Assembly (NCBI RefSeq): GCF_019578655.1
Contig: NC_063263.1
Coordinates: 8,803,001-8,867,000 of the forward strand
DNA: 64,000 nucleotides
Reading direction: 5' to 3'
Source: Ricinus communis
Taxonomy: Eukaryota > Streptophyta > Magnoliopsida > Malpighiales > Euphorbiaceae
In this document: positions 27,616 to 38,971 of the stretch, piece by piece
How the letters are laid out: each line of letters begins with the position of its first letter
Position numbering within the stretch: the first letter of the stretch is position 1
Translations under genes and position numbers: made by a program
Notes under the pieces: model-generated
What the model was told of the DNA's origin: nothing
Databases searched by the model: none
The model's input: the letters and a program-made list of their open reading frames with translations, nothing else

Positions 27616-30582
27616 TCAGAATGAGTAATATCCTCGCTCATAATTGCTCTCAACATCTGAATCCATGTCCCTCTCCCTGCCACTTTTCCCTTGCCATTGT
27701 CTTTTCCTTAGCTTCTGATCAGCGAGCATTACATATATAGCAATGAAAACACTTCCCAGAATGCTAGCACCCAAAAGCAGAACCGTCACAGGCATCCATT
27801 CTATCCCTCGACCATATGACATTATCAGCCATGTGGCCGCAAGGTAACACGTTCCCATGAATGACACTGCCACCAACATAATCCTATCAGCAATTTTGAT
27901 TATTCTTATCTGAGCTTCTCTCCGGAAAGGGATGATCCTCACTAGAATAAGAACCACGGCAAGAGAAGTGAACAATGCACTAGTATTAGTGACTGCAAAA
28001 ACCTTGAAAGCTATTGTTTTAACTGCAGTTGATTTTCCTTTCATTGGTCCATCTTGGTAAACACCGCCTGGAGGATTTATACCTGCTGTAAATGTCACTG
28101 TTGCTATCGGAGTTGCAACTAATATGATTGTGCTCCTAGCATTTTGCAATGCCTCTTGTTGCATCTTTTCCAGGTTGGAAAATTCCATCTTTCTTGTGCT
28201 GCGTTTAGGATTGTTTTCTTGTCGTTGCTTATGATGATCTAATGAGGTTGTGCGTTTTGCTTTTGAACTTCCTCTTCTAGATCTATCACTGCCGTCGGTG
28301 GAGCTGAAAAGAGGAGTTTGTAGGAGACGAGATTCAGGTTCACTAAAGGCTCGATTATGAAGTGACCGAGTTAGGGTTGGCCGTGAATCGTAATTCGACA
28401 CTACTCCATTGACGTTATTGTCCTTCATTTCTGCAGATCTTTTAGGTTTAATAAAGGCTTGAAATTTACGACGTGAGGTTAGGAGTGGCTGTGAATGGTA
28501 TTTATTGTACACTAATTCCTTAACGTTAATGTCTGCACATCTCTTACCACCTGCTTCGATTAATAAGGTTTCAAGAGCTCGTCTCTCTTCACCAGAACCA
28601 GCAGAATTGTCAAGTATGTCAAGGGCTGTGAATTCCATGTTGTTCTGGGCATTGACTTCTACAATCTTTTCCTGGATGAAGTACTCTGCAATCTGAAACA
28701 AACTTGATGTGAGATGCACTACCTACATTATGATATGGGTTTAATAGTTTCCAATAGTTTTTCATCTTTAAATATTTAAGAAAAGAAAAAAAAATTAAAT
28801 AGGATAAAATTCTTTTGTTGAATGAATTTGAATAAGTGATAGGGTTAGTCTTGATTATTGAATAGATTTCTGTCTTTGGAAAAAGAAAATACTCAAATCA
28901 CCGGCCAATGTTAATAGACGAGAAAAAGTAAAAGAGGGTTTATTGTGGTTTCGTCTTTTGCATGTGTTTTCTTTAGGAAAAATAAGTTACATGGTGATCA
29001 TTTGTTATAAAAATAGATACTTTATAATTAAAATTTTAAATTTATAGTAATTATTATACTATTTAATTATTAAACTGTAACGAAAAAATATTTATTTCGA
29101 TGAAATTAATCTCATGTTTAAATGATAGCGTAACTATCTATATAACTTCATATTTTTAAATACATTTATAAAAAAATAATGATTGGTCATAATAAATATT
29201 ACTAAATCTTTGCGAATCAGTGATTTTAATTATCAACTACCTATTTTATAATGAAATGTTACGGCGTGAACATATAAAGAAAAAATGAAAGACATGGTGC
29301 TTTTATATGCTTTTGCCTAAAAAATATGTTATTTCTGCGAAAGAGGGTTAATTATTTGAGGTGGATCCTTCACATATTAGATTCAGAGAATGCAATAAAA
29401 TTAGCGATTAACTTAGCAAACTATAGTTGATTCTTACCTTGTAGTTAACATCACATGCGAGATGTAAGATGGTGTTGCCTTTTCCATCTTTACTCTGTAA
29501 AAGATGCATGATATGATCATTACTACTTAACTTGTGCACCAAGTAGAAGAAAACATCGTTTCTACCATATCTCGTGGCCAAGTGAAAAACTGATTCACCA
29601 TTGCTTGAGAGCATTAGAAAATTGGATGGCAAGACCTCCAAAAAGTGTTGAACAATTTCAACATTCCCACTCTTCACTGCCAAGTGCACAGGTGTGTAGC
29701 CATATATATTATACCAGCCATCTGTGCTGCCTCTGTGAAGTAGGAGCCGAACCATATCTAAGTCCCCTTTGATACAAGCATTGTGCAATGCTGAATTTCC
29801 CTCCCTGTCACCCTTTTCTGCTAATGTTGGCAACTCATTTACCAATGCTTCAACAATACCTGCATATTAGAACACCAACGTTGATGTAATTGTCTGAATT
29901 TTTTTTTCTTGTGTGAAGAGTGCAAGGGTAACACTATCTACAGCTGGGTTCAATCCTTATTTTTAATTTATGTTTTATATTGATATGATTATGAATTACT
30001 ACTACAACACAGTTTATTATAGTCATTACATCAAGAAGTGTTGTGATATGATCCAAGTTTTGTAAGTGCTGAAATTCTCCTTCCTAAGGATATTGAAGTA
30101 ATAATAATGTAAAATTTAATAAGCAATTAAGTACCTATATCTGCCTGCCATAAAGCATCACGAAGATAAGTTTGATCGAAGCCATCAACTTGCACCAGCT
30201 CAGGGCGTTTCAAAAGGAGTTTCACCAATTCAAGATGGCCATGAATGCAAGCCAAGAAAAGAGGACTATGGTTCTCTGCGTTAGCAGCATATCCAGCTTC
30301 TGCATTGACCCCAAGTAGCAGCCTTAACATCTCAAGGTTCCCACGGCGACAAGCCTCGTGAAATGGAGTATCACCCTTTTTGTTCTCCGCAGCAGCCATA
30401 TAAGGACAGCATTCCGTGATTTTCTTTGCCAGTTCTACCCGTCCATGGATTGAAGCAAGGTGTAAAACTGTGTTCCATGTGTCGATTGTTCTTGGCTCAA
30501 GAACTGCTTTATCCTCTTCAACTAGCTCATTAAAAATTTCTCTTTTATCTTCAACAATTGCTTCGACAAGCCTTGCGTCAAT
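27616..30582 (-). CDS. ACD6-like ankyrin/PGG protein, missing the usual ATG
   Basis: Paralogue of the gene at 25.4 kb. Minus-strand exons 30582 (or 30399)-30135, 29859-29438 and 28692-27616 join cleanly (ATAG|gtactt...atgcag|GT; AAG|gtaaga...tttcag|ATT). Homology begins [14 protein letters not shown], aligning with MDPRLLMA of the paralogue, but the codon at the Met position (30580-30582) is ATT and an in-frame TAA lies 21 bases upstream. The first in-frame ATG (30397-30399) begins at [20 protein letters not shown] and would drop about 61 residues, including the first ankyrin unit. From the ATT the product would be 648 residues. Ankyrin repeats ([46 protein letters not shown]) lead to the PGG domain ([11 protein letters not shown]) and four membrane segments. 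It may start at the internal ATG, use an upstream exon, use a non-AUG start, or be a recent pseudogene. Confidence 0.8.
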
Positions 30583-30599
30583 TTTTCTTACAAACCTGA

Positions 30600-32810
30600 C
30601 ACTTTATTTTGACAATTACGTAATAATTGACAACAAAATCATCAAGTCTCTTATATATACAATGATAGAGGGTCCTATAACAATGTAAACATAAAAATAG
30701 AAAATATGCCCTTAGTTGAAAGTATAGAGTGAACATTGACATTTCGCAACATTCAAAGCATATTAATTAGATGATCATTATATTCAGTTTATCCTCTTAT
30801 GTTTAGATGAGTAACAAGCATAACTTAATTATAAAATTTAAACTACTTATTATTATTTTATTTTTTATGTATAAATTATTCACAATATATGTTACTTATT
30901 TAATAATTGGATGCAATGTATTGGAAATAGTCAATAATCCTTTTTAAATGATTAAAATATAATATAAATTGGGATACCATAATTTTGTCATTAAAATTTA
31001 AATAGGTTGAAAAGGAACCTTTCCTATTTATTTATTTTGTACCTAACAACAAAGACATGGCAGCTGATCAAATTAAAAGAGACGTGAAAGTGTGAATCAA
31101 CAAAAAGTAGAAATAATTCTTGTCGAGACGTTCAATTTTAAAATTTAAAAACACGAAGTTCAACTTTTCTAGAATCAAAGTCGACTCATTTTCCAAGAAT
31201 TTGCCAAGTCCGTAGACTCCTTCCTCCCAGTGTCAATGCTCAGGGCCTTCTTTCTGAAATCATATTAATATTTGGAAGCAAAATGTGAAACAAAAGAAAA
31301 GGCATATATATTAGAACGATCAATTTCCATGTTATTGAATGAAACCGTTAAACGATTTAATTTCTATTATAGTGTTAACAACATTATTTAATTTCTATTT
31401 TCTTTACCTTGAGTTTTCAAATATAAAAACTTACGGATTTAGAACTCAATTAAAGGTCTTGAATAGCTGCTAATATGGTAAAGAAGTACCATGGGAACAT
31501 TGCTAACAAGTTAGTCTTAATTATTTCTAATTATATAGTATCAGATGAAAAAAATAAAATTAAACCGCAATAAATAAAAAATGTGTGGATGGTCGTAAAA
31601 TTCAAAAACTTTAATTTAGTAACATTAAATTCTTTCACCTTATAAAGAGTTCCTTGCAAATTATGATATAGTATCATAGTTTGATAGAAATTTAATACCA
31701 TTATAATTTTAAAAAATTCAGGGTAGTAATGACACCGGTTCATAGGTTAGTATTAATTTTTATTGAATGCTAAAAAGATTTTAATGCTACTAAAGTTAGA
31801 ATGTAAAGAGTTTTTTAAAATAAAAATGTCTCCTTTGAAAAACCATTTCTGAACTGTTGTTTCAATATGTGGCTAAGAAATTGGTATGTATCAAGCATAT
31901 TCATGAAGTTATTAGGGAAGTATATATACACCCTGAACTATTCGTAAAGAGTACATTTAATCATAAGAAAACTAATTTGACTTAATCAACCCATGATTTT
32001 TCGATCAATTTAACCATGTTAAAGAACAAAGAAACTTATTTGGAGGACGAAAAAGACAACCAAGAATAGAGTGCATATCTCCAGAATTGAGGAGTACTTT
32101 TGGGCATAAGCCTTCAAAATGGGCTAAAATGACACCCACTCTCAAAAAGAAAATAGAAAGAAAAGAACCCACTAATTTTTCTTTGTTCTATTAAATAATT
32201 TTTTTTGCTTTTCTTTTTCCAATTTAAAAGAAAACATTTAGGAATCATCCGCAGTAGGATATTAATGTGGATTATCACTAAGAATATTGTTTTTCTTTAC
32301 CGGCATAACAAAGATTGTGTTTAATTATTTTCTTATAAATAAAGATTAAGACGTTACTAAATTGGTCACTAAAGTGGGACAAAAATCACATCACGGGATG
32401 TAGCTGTAATTTATGAGATCTTTGAGGGAAGAATCTGAATTAGCTGCATTTGCATGTATGTATGTATGTATTGGGCACAAAACATTAAAGGATGCTAAAA
32501 CTACGTATTTGATTGTCGAAAGAACTTTTTACACTGAGATTTCGTGTTTGTATTCATCAAACAAAGACCTCTTCTCCACATTTCTTATCCGATAAAACAG
32601 ATTCCTGCACTCTTAACTCTATTCACTCTCTCTCAATTGTTTCTCCGGTGAAAACAATCTAACATGTGATTCTCCACTACCTGTCGCATTACGACAGTTG
32701 TCTTATTATCACTTTCCTAAATATCTGCATCCGCATTCCCCATGATTTTTAGTTACAATATATATAATATATTTATTATATAATTTCATCTTTAAAATTT
32801 GGATTTTTTG
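30600..32810. other. AT-rich intergenic, no gene seen
   Basis: This would hold the promoter of the minus-strand ankyrin gene. The largest open frames are 70 and 60 codons with no domain. A short ATGT/GTAT run lies near 32453-32470. Confidence 0.5.
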
Positions 32811-32811
32811 G

Positions 32812-33785
32812 CTTAAATATGAGTCTGTCTCTTATTTTATTTATTACATTTAAACTCCCTTAGATTTTAATAAAATTAACTATTACCATCTTTTGTGTTA
32901 GTCGGAGAACTAAACTAATAATTTAAGGTTACAGTTTGATCATCGGATTTATTATCAAATCTCGGCCAAAATTAATTTTATTATTAAATTAAATTAAATT
33001 AAAATCATAATTTATTACAAGTTAGTTTCAGTATCTAATTAAAATAATAAATTTAATATTCTTAAAGCTATTTATATTTACAATAATATTATTAAACTAT
33101 TATATAACTTAACTTTAGTTATTAATATAAAAATAAAATTTCTCGTTAAAAATATTATTCTATTCTTATTTTTTATATTATATTATAACTAATCTATATA
33201 AAAAGAAAAAAAATTAAATTAAACAATCATATTTTAATCTAGTAAAATAATCTAAATATCAAATTGACTAATGAAGAGGATTTTGATAATCTTATATTTT
33301 AAAAATAAAACTTTTTTATTAACCATTAAAATAAAATTAATACGAGTAAAATTTTTATTTTTAATATAGTTTGGTTTTAGTGTGTAATAAAAATAAGAAT
33401 TTATAACTATTTATTTTATTTAAAAATTTAAAATTAAACTACATAATAATTTAATAATATTAACTAAAAATAAATATTTTTTATACATTTAAAATTTTTA
33501 GAATTAAATTATGCTAAGAAAAAGATATAAATAAGTAAAAGAATATTAAATTTATTATTTTAATTAAAAACTAAAATTAATTATATAATAAAACTAATTT
33601 TGAACGAGTTTGATACTTGATAATAAGTTTAAGGATCAAATTATCTTAAATTACCAGTTTAGTCCTTCGACTAACACGAAAATGGTAGTAGTGAGTTTTA
33701 TTAAAACTCAATGGAGTTTTAATGTAATATAAAAAATACGAGTCATGTATTAGACTAAATCTTAGGGAATAAATAATATTTAATC
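32812..33785. mobile_element. Long-TIR foldback element, about 970 bp
   Basis: The two ends are inverted copies of each other over roughly 190 bases with indels. The left arm includes ACATTTAAACTCCCTTAGAT, TTTTGTGTTAGTCGGAGAAC and TTATTATCAAATCTCGGCC. The reverse complement of the right arm has ACATTAAAACTCCATTGAGT, TTTCGTGTTAGTCGAAGGAC and TTATTATCAAGTATCAAAC in the same order. The middle (about 33000-33590) is extremely AT-rich with no coding frame. It is non-autonomous. I could not identify a target duplication. Confidence 0.75.
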
Positions 33786-33826
33786 CTTACAAGTTAAAAC
33801 TTTTTCCAAAACATGATACTTTTTAA

Positions 33827-34226
33827 AGGTAAAGTACATAAATAGTACCACAACTATACATAGTATATCCATTTAGTATTGTAACTCATAAATTAAAGTT
33901 AATAGTACCTCTCCTTCCAATTAATAAATCAGGCGATACTTTTTGATTATCTTATGCTGATGTAATAGCTGAATAGCTTACTAGATAATATGCCATTACC
34001 TTATGTATCAATTCAATATGTCATACTAGGACGAGTTGATACATTAGGCAATATGGCATTGTTATTTGGTGAAAAAATCAGTTGCCACATTAGCACAAAA
34101 AAATAAAAAAAATTATCGTCTGATTCATTGATAGGAAGAGAAAATACTATTAATTTTGATTTATGAATTGCAGTATCAAATGGATACATGAAGCATAATT
34201 GTGGTACCATTTGTAAATTTTATCCT
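33827..34226. mobile_element. Foldback MITE, about 400 bp, Mutator-like
   Basis: Arms of about 130-150 bases are inverted copies: left AGGTAAAGTACATAAATAGT, right (reverse complement) AGGATAAAATTTACAAATGG, then GTACCACAACTAT / GTACCACAATTAT, TTAATAGTACCTCTCCTTCC / TTAATAGTATTTTCTCTTCC and AATCAGGCGATA / AATCAGACGATA. The flanking nine bases are ACTTTTTAA (33818-33826) and ACTCTTCAA (34227-34235), a 7/9 match. A 9-base target duplication is the mark of Mutator-like insertion. There is no coding frame. Confidence 0.75.
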
Positions 34227-34235
34227 ACTCTTCAA

Positions 34236-36068
34236 TTTATATTTTTAATATTTAAGAGTGAATTTCAAAAATAAAATGTCTCAACTTTCTTCTCTCTTTA
34301 AGATTTTTGTCTCTATTTTTAGTACTCTTTCTAAATCTGTATATTGAATTCCGACTGACTTGGATGTTGGAGTCTCGAGAATTCTAGAACCTCTTAACAG
34401 GATGATGGCTAATTTTTTGCATCTTTCATTTTCAAAAAGATCCATAACAGTCAACAACTAGCTAGTGAGCAACTTCATCGTACCTTTCAAGGAGAAAATA
34501 TGAGAGTATACAATTGTACCATATGAAGCAATTAAGGTTCCACATCTGTCAAAATCTATGTCCAAATATGGTAATGGCTTCAAATTCACTTGACAGAGAA
34601 GAAATTAAAGCATTTATCTTGTAGCTTACAGAAGGGTTATTTTCAACAACCCAATTTTTATTAAAGTACCTTTCTCATCATATAATCACAATTTTTCAAC
34701 TAGTACCAGTTAAAGTCTAACACGAAAGCTATTCACAAGAAAACCTTTTTATAGGTTAAGGAAAAAAAAAGAAACGAAAAGAGCTATTTCTTTTATATAT
34801 AGTGTTAACCGATATATGGCATTTTACATTTTACATAATATCGAGACTCAAATACTCGATTAAAAATGAATTATGAAATCAGGAAATTCACAATAATAGC
34901 TAATGTAGAATCTTCCTTTTTAACCAATAAGACGAGGGCACAGGAATTTATAAAACTGTGCTGAACTTAAGCTTAATTAGGAGCAAGGGAAATTTAATTA
35001 AACTTTTGAGATTAGCTAACAAAAACCTACAAAAATAAAAGGCGGAACAGAACAAGTAATGATATTACACCTTACCAACTAAGTTGAAGTACTTGTGAGG
35101 CAAAAACACAAGACTAGATAGGGGGGATTAAGCCAGCAAATGATAATACACCTTACCAACTACTAGCTACAAGATATTTTGGTCTATCCTACAGCATTTT
35201 GGCTAGAAGCATGTCCAACATGAAATTTTCATTTGATTGATGCAACTATAGAGACAAATATATAGACACCTCAAAGAGATTAAGATATAGAATGATATAT
35301 GATAAGGGCATGTTCAAATAAAAGCATAATTATAGCAGTTCTTGAAAAGAAAAGATAAAGAAAAAGTGCCATACAGCTTTCCATTTCCATATAAATACAA
35401 CTTTTAGAAAGAATAAGAGCTCAAAATTTGAAATTGTCTTTTTTAATACAATGATTTTCTGTAGGAATTGGGCAGCACTGAAAATGTAGTAGCAGCAGTA
35501 GTGTTTGAAGCACTACATACATATTGCTGCTGGCTGGTGCTGCTCTTTTTTATCTTCATTCTTGCCATTTGGGTAAAGCACTCAGCATCTTCGGTTGGGT
35601 GTCCATTTAATATATATTTGGGTATAACATCTCACATCATATCATAACTTTCATATTTAATTATTTTTTCTGATTTTGGAAAATATCATTAAGCAGTGAT
35701 ATTCTCTCACTGTAATTGGCAATATTTAATTCTTAACGTGGATACTTTTCAATATTTTCTTTGTCAACGACTCAACGTGCATAGATCTTTACAGGCACTC
35801 AATTATTAATTGTTTCCTTTTTCTAGTATGCCAGAATTTTAATGCTTTACATGCTTGTAGTTGTAGTCCCCTGTTTTAATATATTCATTTAAATGGGTAC
35901 CAAAATGATGAAGTCTTTTACTTTGTTTTTGTTTTTCCACTGCAATTGCATTAAATCAACCCTGTACCTGTTGCGCTAGGCCCCAGTCTAGCTCGCTTAG
36001 ATCGGGTATGGTTAATTTTTTATTTTTTTAAATTTAACTCGAGCAAAGGTTAATTCAATCTATTGGGA

Positions 36069-36111
<43 letters not shown>

Positions 36112-37316
36112 AATTTTTTTGATATGTATGTTTAATTTTTAATATAAAATATTTTTATTTTGATATATAAAATTCAAGTTTATTTAATTTTATAATATTT
36201 TCTATTAATTTATTGATTCATAAGTTACATTACTAATTAAATACTAACTCTAATTCTAAAAAATAATATATTAATAATATATTGACTAATAAATAGTTTC
36301 AGAATCAGATAATAATACTAATTCTATTATAAGAAATAGTATATTAATTATATTTTAATTCTATATTAAATATTAAATTAATTTTGTAATAAGATAATAA
36401 TTCTAATCTTAAAAATATAATATCTTAAATTATAATTTTACTATTACATTTAATAACAGATTAATTTTTAATTGTATAACAAATTTTTAATCCTAAAAGA
36501 TAACAATATCAATTATATTAATATATCAATTCATATAATATTAAAATTAATTAATAAATAATTTTTATATTATTGTATTAGTAAACTTTTAGAATTTTAA
36601 AAGAATTGAGACATTTAAAATAATTAGTTTACTATTATTTTTTAAAATTTTATAAGTTAATATTAAATATTAAAAATCTTATTAAATTGTATCTATTCAT
36701 TTAACTTTATAATTAAAATAATAATAAGTGAATTATTAGTTTTAACTAAGTTTGAATTGTAATATAATTTTTCATGTAATGTTTTATTTACAGCATTATT
36801 GGATGAATCTCCAAATAAAATATTTTTTTAAATTAATAAAAAAATATCCAAAATAGTTCAGGTACGAAATATACATATAAATGTTGGAAAAAAATTAATT
36901 TCATAAGACATACATGATTCATTTTATTTGTTGGTTAAACTTTTAAATTCATAAGGAATTATTAAGTATTAATTTTTTTCATTTTTCACATTTTATTTCT
37001 TTTCAGAAAACAAAATTTTTATTTTTATTTTTCTTCAGAATTTAGTATCTATTAAATTTATGATTATTTTAATTTAATTTATCACATATTAAAATTGCAT
37101 GCTTTCAAGTTTGGTTAGACATGATAAATAATTAAATAGATTTTGTAAAAATAATTTATCACATTGACTCAAATAGAAGAGGGTCTTATTTATAAATCAC
37201 CCGAAAGTTAAGAATTTTAATTCTAACAGAAAATAATTTAAAAAAGAAATGAAAACAAAACATTAGCTAAAAGGTTTCTGAAAAATTAAAGCAAAATAAA
37301 AATACAAGGTGGAAGT
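34236..37316. other. AT-rich intergenic, no gene seen
   Basis: The DNA is very AT-rich, especially 36060-37100. No open frame of note and no RNA gene recognised. Confidence 0.5.
36071..36107. repeat. (TA)n microsatellite
   Basis: About 18 uninterrupted AT dinucleotides. Confidence 0.95.
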
Positions 37317-37320
37317 AAAA
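37317..37320 (-). terminator. Pol III terminator of tRNA-Arg
   Basis: The minus strand has TTTT (AAAA on +) starting 10 bases past the tRNA 3' end, a minimal pol III stop. Confidence 0.6.
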
Positions 37321-37329
37321 TGGTGTGAG

Positions 37330-37402
37330 CACGCCCAGTGGGACTCGAACCCACAATCGCCTGATTAGAAGTCAGGCGCCTTATCCATTAGGCCATGGGC
37401 GC
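37330..37402 (-). tRNA. tRNA-Arg (anticodon TCT)
   Basis: Reads AGA codons. On the minus strand the gene starts GCGCCCATGGCC at 37402 and ends with TGGGCGT plus discriminator G at 37330 (73 bases). The acceptor stem GCGCCCA/TGGGCGT pairs over seven (first pair G-T). The D arm is GGCCTAATGGATAAGGC. The anticodon stem CCTGA/TCAGG encloses loop CTTCTAA with TCT. The T arm is TGTGGGTTCGAGTCCCACT, with a perfect B box. No intron. It stands alone, with no neighbouring tRNA genes. Confidence 0.97.
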
Positions 37403-37404
37403 TT

Positions 37405-38787
37405 AATGCTCTCTGTTATGAATAATGGTTCCATGAGACTTACTATTTGAACTATTTGCTTGATGTAATTGTTTTGTTCCGTTACATGTAATTGGCATAG
37501 TGGATCTAAGTTGAAATTGATTGTGATGTATGCTAATGCTATAATTGTAAACTGATATATAAAGAAAAATAGGAGAATCTCTTTAGTTTTTATATAAACA
37601 TTGGAGATCTTCAAGATTTTTTTATGGGACCATTATTTTCCTCTCTCGTTATAAAACATATATTTAATTATTGCAAAAACAGTTAGTATTATTTAGTTAA
37701 TTTATTAGTTTTATATAACCTTCAATTAATTTAAATCGTTGGTAAATCTATATATAATTGTTAATTATTTATATAAATAAATTTTATAATTGTCAAGAAT
37801 CATTTATTAAATTATAAAACCAAATATATTTTATTAATTAATAACTAAGTAATATATATAATTGACTGATTCCATAGCATATTAGAATGACCCTTTCTTT
37901 AGATATCATTTAATAATAATAAAAAAGTGTAAGATATTTACACTTGATGAATTGATTACTATGTCTGAAATTATATTTGTTCAGACTAAGGGAGTTTGTG
38001 TGAATGTATATATCATGTGGTAATATGTATGTGTAGCTGCCCTTCACAGAAACAATAATGCAGAAAACAAACTATTATGGGAAGGCATTTGAAGCATTTA
38101 TTAGGGCAACAAGTGAAGTTGTATACAGCTACCTATTCTACAGAAGAGGGCCTCAAAAATCAAAATGATTAATTCATCTTAACCACCAAATCAGCTCCAT
38201 TCCATTGGATTTTTGTACAAAGCTTTTGATGTTGACTAGGGCCAGCAAGGCAGTAAGGTATCATATACTTCTCTTCTTCAGATTGGACAACCTTTGTGAT
38301 GGGATCCTAAATTACTAGGATGCTTATATTTAATTGCATCTAAACTTCATTCTTCATTCTTTAACAATTCTTAAATAATATCTTTTCTGTACAGTTTCGG
38401 ATGGAAAATAGACAACATATGTATGAACTTTCTTCTTTTATTAGGTTACCACTATTCTAAATACGACTTCATTATTGTTAAACTAAACCACATTGATAAA
38501 TGACTATCTAAATTTTAACAACTTACTGGATCGCGTGATTGCATGTTCAGTTCTTGGTGAGCTTGCGCCAGGAAAATCATTGCAAATTCTACAACTCACT
38601 TTAGCTCCGTTTTTTATTTTTATGTTCTGAAAATTGCTTTTCCAAGAAGCATGTGAATTGATATTTTTCTAAAAAACAGGTTTGAGAAAAATTATTTTAT
38701 AAAAAATTAATATATTAAATCAAAAAATTTCAATTCAGTTTTTTAAACACCCAATAACAATCTCAAACACATCATTTATGTCTGTTT
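37405..38787. other. Intergenic, no gene seen
   Basis: AT-rich sequence between the tRNA and a truncated LINE insertion. The open frame 37381-37614 on the minus strand overlaps the tRNA and is chance. Confidence 0.5.
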
Positions 38788-38796
38788 AAAATTCAG

Positions 38797-38971
38797 GTTT
38801 TGGTTAGCGCAGCTTGCTCTTGATTCTACTTTGGAAGTCAATATTCTTGATTCTCCGCCTGCTGATTTGCTTCAGTTTTTATTAGGATTGGCTCTTGGTG
38901 TTGGTAGATTTAGAGACATTGTTACTTAGTTTGCCTGTCTAGGCCTTTGTCCTCTTTACATTATCAAAAAA
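38797..38971 (+). mobile_element. 5'-truncated LINE 3' end with poly-A and target duplication
   Basis: One + strand frame reads LAQLALDSTLEV then DSPPADLLQFLL and GVGRFRDIVT-stop, which resembles the C-terminal end of the RNase H region of plant L1-type LINEs. It is followed by a short 3' UTR and an A-run (38966-38975). AAAATTCAG flanks the insert on both sides (38788-38796 and 38972-38980), as expected for target-primed insertion. The frame is open for its whole length, so the insertion is probably not very old. Confidence 0.75.
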
